NCBI GenBank assembly: GCA_029881635.1
Contig: JAOUMG010000051.1
Span: forward strand, 1 to 8,725
DNA from: Paracoccaceae bacterium
Lineage (GTDB): Bacteria; Pseudomonadota; Alphaproteobacteria; Rhodobacterales; Rhodobacteraceae
Reading direction: 5' to 3'
Length of the DNA: 8,725 nt
Positions 5,614 to 8,725 of the stretch are shown piece after piece. Made by a program: the position numbers and the translations under genes. Below the pieces are notes generated by a model, which did no database searches, was not told the origin of the DNA, and saw only the letters and a program-made list of their open reading frames with translations. The first letter of the stretch is position 1, and each line of letters begins with the position of its first letter.

Positions 5614-7638
5614 GTGGACATTGCCAACTTGCGCAAAAATCATTCCGATCATTGGGCACGTGCCTGCGCTATTCGCACGCTGACGCTCGACGCCGTTGCG
5701 GCGGCGAATTCCGGCCATTCCGGTATGCCCATGGGCATGGCAGATGTGGCGACGGTCCTGTTTGAGAAACATCTGAATTTTGACGCAGCCGCGCCCGACT
5801 GGCCCAACCGCGATCGGTTCATCCTGTCTGCAGGGCACGGATCGATGCTGATCTATTCGCTGCTTTACCTGACCGGCTACAAGGACATGACGCTGGAGCA
5901 GATAAAGAACTTCCGTCAATGGGGCGCGATCACGGCAGGGCACCCCGAATACGGGCATGCCAAGGGCGTTGAAACGACGACCGGCCCGTTGGGTCAGGGC
6001 ATCGCCAATGCCGTCGGATTTGCCATGGCCGAAGAAAACCTGCGCGCACGCTGGGGTGCGAAGATCATCGATCATTACACCTATGTCATTGCCGGTGACG
6101 GCTGCCTGATGGAAGGCGTCAGCCAAGAGGCCATCGGTCTGGCCGGAAAACAGCAATTGTCGCGGCTGATCGTGCTTTGGGACAACAACGGCATCACCAT
6201 CGACGGCAAGGTTTCAATTTCTGACGTGACGGATCAGAAGGCACGCTTCAAGGCGTCCGGCTGGGATGTTTTTTCTTGCGACGGACATGACCCGGAGGAC
6301 ATCAACCGGGCCATCATTGCCGCCAAAGCCAGCCCCAACCCGGCGCTGATTGACTGTGCAACGCACATCGCACTCGGATCCTCGGCGCAAGATACGTCAA
6401 AAGGCCATGGCGCGTTGACCGATGCCCAGCTGATCGCCGATACCAAGGCCGCCTATGGCTGGACCAGCCCCGCATTCGAGATACCCGCTGCCGTCAAATC
6501 CGCATGGGAGGCGACCGGCGCGCGCGGCGCAGATACGCGCAAGGCATGGGAAGCGCGGCTGGCCAGCCTTTCGGCGTCGAAACAGGCTGAATTCGCCCGT
6601 CAGTTCGCGGGCGACATGCCCAAGAAACTGCCCGCGGTGATCCGGGCCCTGAAAAAGCAGGCCAGCGACGGCGCCCCCAAGGTCGCCACCCGCAAGGCCA
6701 GCGAAATGGTGCTGGAACTGGTCAACCCGGTCATGCAGGAAACCGTCGGCGGTTCGGCCGATTTGACCGGATCAAACAACACCAAAACCGCCGATCTGGG
6801 CACTTTCGGTCCGGACAACCGCAAGGGACGTTACGTCTATTTCGGCATACGCGAACAGGGAATGGCTGCGGCGATGAACGGGATGGCGCTGCACGGGGGT
6901 GTGCGCCCCTATGGCGGAACCTTCATGTGCTTTACCGACTACGCCCGCCCGGCGATGCGGCTTTCGGCCCTTATGGGTGTTCCTGTGGTCTATGTGATGA
7001 CGCATGATTCCATCGGTCTGGGCGAAGACGGGCCGACCCATCAGCCCGTCGAACATCTGGCGATGAGCCGGGCCACGCCCAATACATGGGTTTTCCGCCC
7101 CGCCGATCTGGTCGAAACCGCCGAAGCCTGGGAACTGGCACTTGCCAGCAAATCTACGCCTTCGGTACTGGCACTGAGCCGACAGAACCTGCCGACCGTG
7201 CGGCACGCGCACACGGCCAAGAACCTGACCGCCCAAGGTGGTTACGTGCTGGCCGATGCAGTGGCCAAACGTCAGGCGATCCTGATGGCGACGGGGTCAG
7301 AGGTCGAGATCGCCCTGAAAGCCCGCGACCTGCTCGAAGCGTCAGGCATCGGCACCCGTGTTGTCTCCATGCCCTGCATGGAGCTGTTTGCCGCCCAGCC
7401 CGAGGCCTACCGCAAACGGGTTCTGCCCGGTGGCCCGGTAAGGGTCGCCGTAGAGGCGGGTGTACGCCAGCCTTGGGACCGGTTCTTGCTGGGCGAGCGT
7501 GGCCGCGAAGCAAAGGCCGGGTTTATTGGCATGGAAAGCTTTGGCGCCTCGGCCCCGGCAGAACGGCTTTATGCTGAATTCGGCATCACGGCAGAGGCGA
7601 CGGCAGCGAAGGTGAAGGCGTTGCTGGGGCTAGCCTGA
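5614..7638 (+). CDS. tkt: Transketolase
   Basis: Transketolase moves two-carbon ketol units between sugar phosphates in the non-oxidative pentose phosphate pathway (and in the Calvin cycle where present), using thiamine diphosphate and Mg2+. The 674 residues cover all three domains. The N-terminal domain has '[12 protein letters not shown]' (His35), 'SAGHGS' (His75) and the ThDP motif from 'GDGCLMEG' (161-168) to 'NN' at 191-192. 'KGHG' has His265. The pyrimidine domain has 'TRKAS' (359-363), 'TGSNNT', and 'GIREQGMA' with the catalytic Glu414 that activates the cofactor. '[19 protein letters not shown]' (463-481) includes the substrate-binding histidines. A C-terminal domain follows. Length and motifs are normal for the family. 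The start is GTG with a good ribosome binding site. The gene is divergent from the zauP-like/zapA pair and stands alone, with no gapdh or pgk following. Confidence 0.98.
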   Translation: MDIANLRKNHSDHWARACAIRTLTLDAVAAANSGHSGMPMGMADVATVLFEKHLNFDAAAPDWPNRDRFILSAGHGSMLIYSLLYLTGYKDMTLEQIKNFRQWGAITAGHPEYGHAKGVETTTGPLGQGIANAVGFAMAEENLRARWGAKIIDHYTYVIAGDGCLMEGVSQEAIGLAGKQQLSRLIVLWDNNGITIDGKVSISDVTDQKARFKASGWDVFSCDGHDPEDINRAIIAAKASPNPALIDCATHIALGSSAQDTSKGHGALTDAQLIADTKAAYGWTSPAFEIPAAVKSAWEATGARGADTRKAWEARLASLSASKQAEFARQFAGDMPKKLPAVIRALKKQASDGAPKVATRKASEMVLELVNPVMQETVGGSADLTGSNNTKTADLGTFGPDNRKGRYVYFGIREQGMAAAMNGMALHGGVRPYGGTFMCFTDYARPAMRLSALMGVPVVYVMTHDSIGLGEDGPTHQPVEHLAMSRATPNTWVFRPADLVETAEAWELALASKSTPSVLALSRQNLPTVRHAHTAKNLTAQGGYVLADAVAKRQAILMATGSEVEIALKARDLLEASGIGTRVVSMPCMELFAAQPEAYRKRVLPGGPVRVAVEAGVRQPWDRFLLGERGREAKAGFIGMESFGASAPAERLYAEFGITAEATAAKVKALLGLA

Positions 7639-7700
7639 AAGGTTTGAGGCTTCAGCCCTGATACCTTGATCAGACCACTGTGAAGTCCTGCCCAATCCGA

Positions 7701-7719
7701 TACCCAAGTCCGTGGGGTA
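7701..7719 (-). terminator. Weak hairpin near the end of the DUF808 gene
   Basis: A 5-bp stem, TACCC/GGGTA, with a 9-nt loop lies just beyond the DUF808 stop in the 84-bp space between convergent genes. There is no U-tract, and no better terminator was seen for either gene. Confidence 0.2.
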
Positions 7720-7722
7720 ACC

Positions 7723-8691
7723 TCAGGCAGCCCGATTGCCGCGTACCATCTCTGTCAGAGGTGCGATTATCTTAGCAGCGACGGGGATCAGGGCGATGCC
7801 AATGGCAAGCCCCAGAACACCGTCCATTGCCGCCGTAACGGACCAGTTGGTGAATCCAGTTCCCCATTCGGGTACCGCATGTGCTGCCAGGCCAGCCCAG
7901 TGTTTGATGAAATGTTCAGGCCCGTGCAGGCCAAAACCGGCAAGGCCGTGCACGATGATCGAGCCGCCGACCCAGATCATCGCCGCCGTCCCCACAGCCG
8001 TCAGCGCCCTAAGGAAACCGGGCATGCCGCGCACGATGGCGCGCCCCAGAGCACGGGTTGCACCAAAGCGCCCTTTCGTCGAAAGAAATAGCCCGAAATC
8101 ATCGGCCTTTACGATCAGCGCAACGCCGCCATAGACCAGCGCCGTGATCCCAAGCCCGGCACCGGCAAGTGTGGCCGCCTCAAACCAGATCGAGCTTTCA
8201 GGGGTTGCGGCAAGAATGATGGTCATGATCTCAGCCGACAGGATGAAATCGGTCTTGATGGCCCCCGCGATCTTCTCCTGCTCCAGATGTTCGGCTTCGC
8301 GGACCTCCTCGTCCAGAGGAACCTCTGGATGGGCCGGATGCCAGAACATGTGCCAAACCTTTTCCGCCCCTTCAAAGCAGAGATAGGCCCCCCCGATCAT
8401 CAAAAGCGGATTGATGGCCCAGGGCGCGAAGGCCGACAGGATTAGCGCGGCGGGCAGCAGGATGACCAGCTTGTTGAAGATCGATCCCTTGGTGATCTTC
8501 CAGATGATCGGCAGTTCCCTATCCGCCTCGAAGCCGTGAATGTACTTTGGCGTCACGGCGGCGTCGTCGATCACGGCCCCGGCGGCCTTGGCTCCGGCCT
8601 TGGCGGCCTGACTGGCAACATCATCAATTGACGCGGCCGCCACCTTGGCAATTGCCGCAACATCATCCAGAAGTGCCAGTAATCCGCTCAT
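7723..8691 (-). CDS. DUF808 family (YedI-like) inner-membrane protein
   Basis: This 322-residue protein begins with the highly characteristic DUF808 N-terminus 'MSGLLALLDDVAAIAKVAAA' and continues with 'IDDAAVTPKYIHGF' (41-54) and 'RELPIIWKITKGS' (58-70). Hydrophobic stretches lie at about 74-105, 150-161, 170-195, 229-252 and 285-312, giving a multi-pass inner-membrane protein. 'GGAYLCFEGAEKVWHMFW' (100-117) and an acidic, charged loop (126-142) separate the first two. The family (E. coli YedI) is widespread but has no established biochemical role. The start at 8691 matches the family N-terminus exactly; the ribosome binding site is weak (GGGA five nt upstream). It is convergent with tkt, and its upstream neighbour lies outside the window. 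Confidence 0.92.
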   Translation of the reverse strand: MSGLLALLDDVAAIAKVAAASIDDVASQAAKAGAKAAGAVIDDAAVTPKYIHGFEADRELPIIWKITKGSIFNKLVILLPAALILSAFAPWAINPLLMIGGAYLCFEGAEKVWHMFWHPAHPEVPLDEEVREAEHLEQEKIAGAIKTDFILSAEIMTIILAATPESSIWFEAATLAGAGLGITALVYGGVALIVKADDFGLFLSTKGRFGATRALGRAIVRGMPGFLRALTAVGTAAMIWVGGSIIVHGLAGFGLHGPEHFIKHWAGLAAHAVPEWGTGFTNWSVTAAMDGVLGLAIGIALIPVAAKIIAPLTEMVRGNRAA

Positions 8692-8725
8692 ACTCGTCCC
8701 GCCTGCCCTGCTTTGGGGTACAACC

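Noticed and set aside
5588..5683. A short ATG-initiated frame overlapping the tkt start in another frame
   Set aside because: There is no Shine-Dalgarno sequence before the ATG, the peptide is unfamiliar, and its interior holds the tkt ribosome binding site.
5521..6156. A 211-codon open frame on the minus strand across the start of tkt
   Set aside because: It is antisense to strongly recognised transketolase coding sequence, has no family resemblance, and reflects GC-rich third-position bias.
7154..7513. Arg/Pro/Gly-rich open frames on both strands within the 3' half of tkt
   Set aside because: The composition is typical of out-of-frame translation of GC-rich DNA, and the region is fully accounted for by transketolase.
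7639..7722. Small hairpins after tkt (GGCT/AGCC at 7648-7657 and CTGAT/ATCAG at 7658-7673)
   Set aside because: The stems are only 4-5 bp without a U-tract, too weak to call a terminator.

Overview
The window looks like chromosomal DNA of an alphaproteobacterium, most likely Rhodobacterales (Roseobacter/Rhodobacter group). It is moderately GC-rich. It carries a purL, bolA, grxD neighbourhood, a zapA gene preceded by a coiled-coil gene, a small Flp-type pilin with the 'GAVTADWV' signature I associate with this order, and a DUF808 (YedI-like) membrane protein. The taxonomic call rests on protein resemblance from memory, not on a search.

Layout. (1) Positions 1-1054, minus strand: a probable three-gene unit, MAPEG-family membrane protein, then a DGPF/YCII-type protein, then the N-terminal part of an ECF sigma factor of the DGPF-associated (ECF42/SigJ-like) kind, cut by the window start. 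(2) 1208-3370, plus strand: purL, the synthetase subunit of phosphoribosylformylglycinamidine synthase. (3) 3451-3639, minus strand: a small Flp/Tad-type pilin with Asp instead of Glu at mature position 5, convergent with purL across a hairpin. (4) 3840-4459, plus strand: bolA and a monothiol CGFS glutaredoxin (grxD), an Fe-S trafficking pair separated by 5 bp, followed by a hairpin. (5) 4505-5385, minus strand: zapA and an upstream coiled-coil gene resembling ZauP, the ZapA partner known from Caulobacter, with overlapping stop and start codons. (6) 5614-7638, plus strand: transketolase (tkt) from a GTG start with a strong ribosome binding site. (7) 7723-8691, minus strand: a DUF808 family multi-pass membrane protein.

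Most of the window is core metabolism and housekeeping: purine synthesis, pentose phosphate or Calvin-type carbon rearrangement, Fe-S/redox homeostasis and Z-ring organisation. The accessory or regulatory interest is in the sigma-factor/DGPF/MAPEG unit, the orphan atypical pilin lodged between purL and bolA, and the ZauP-like/ZapA pair. I see no mobile element, CRISPR array, tRNA or rRNA, and no entirely new system. All gene-free stretches are shorter than 300 bp; the largest are 5386-5613, 3640-3839 and 1055-1207, and they hold divergent promoter regions.
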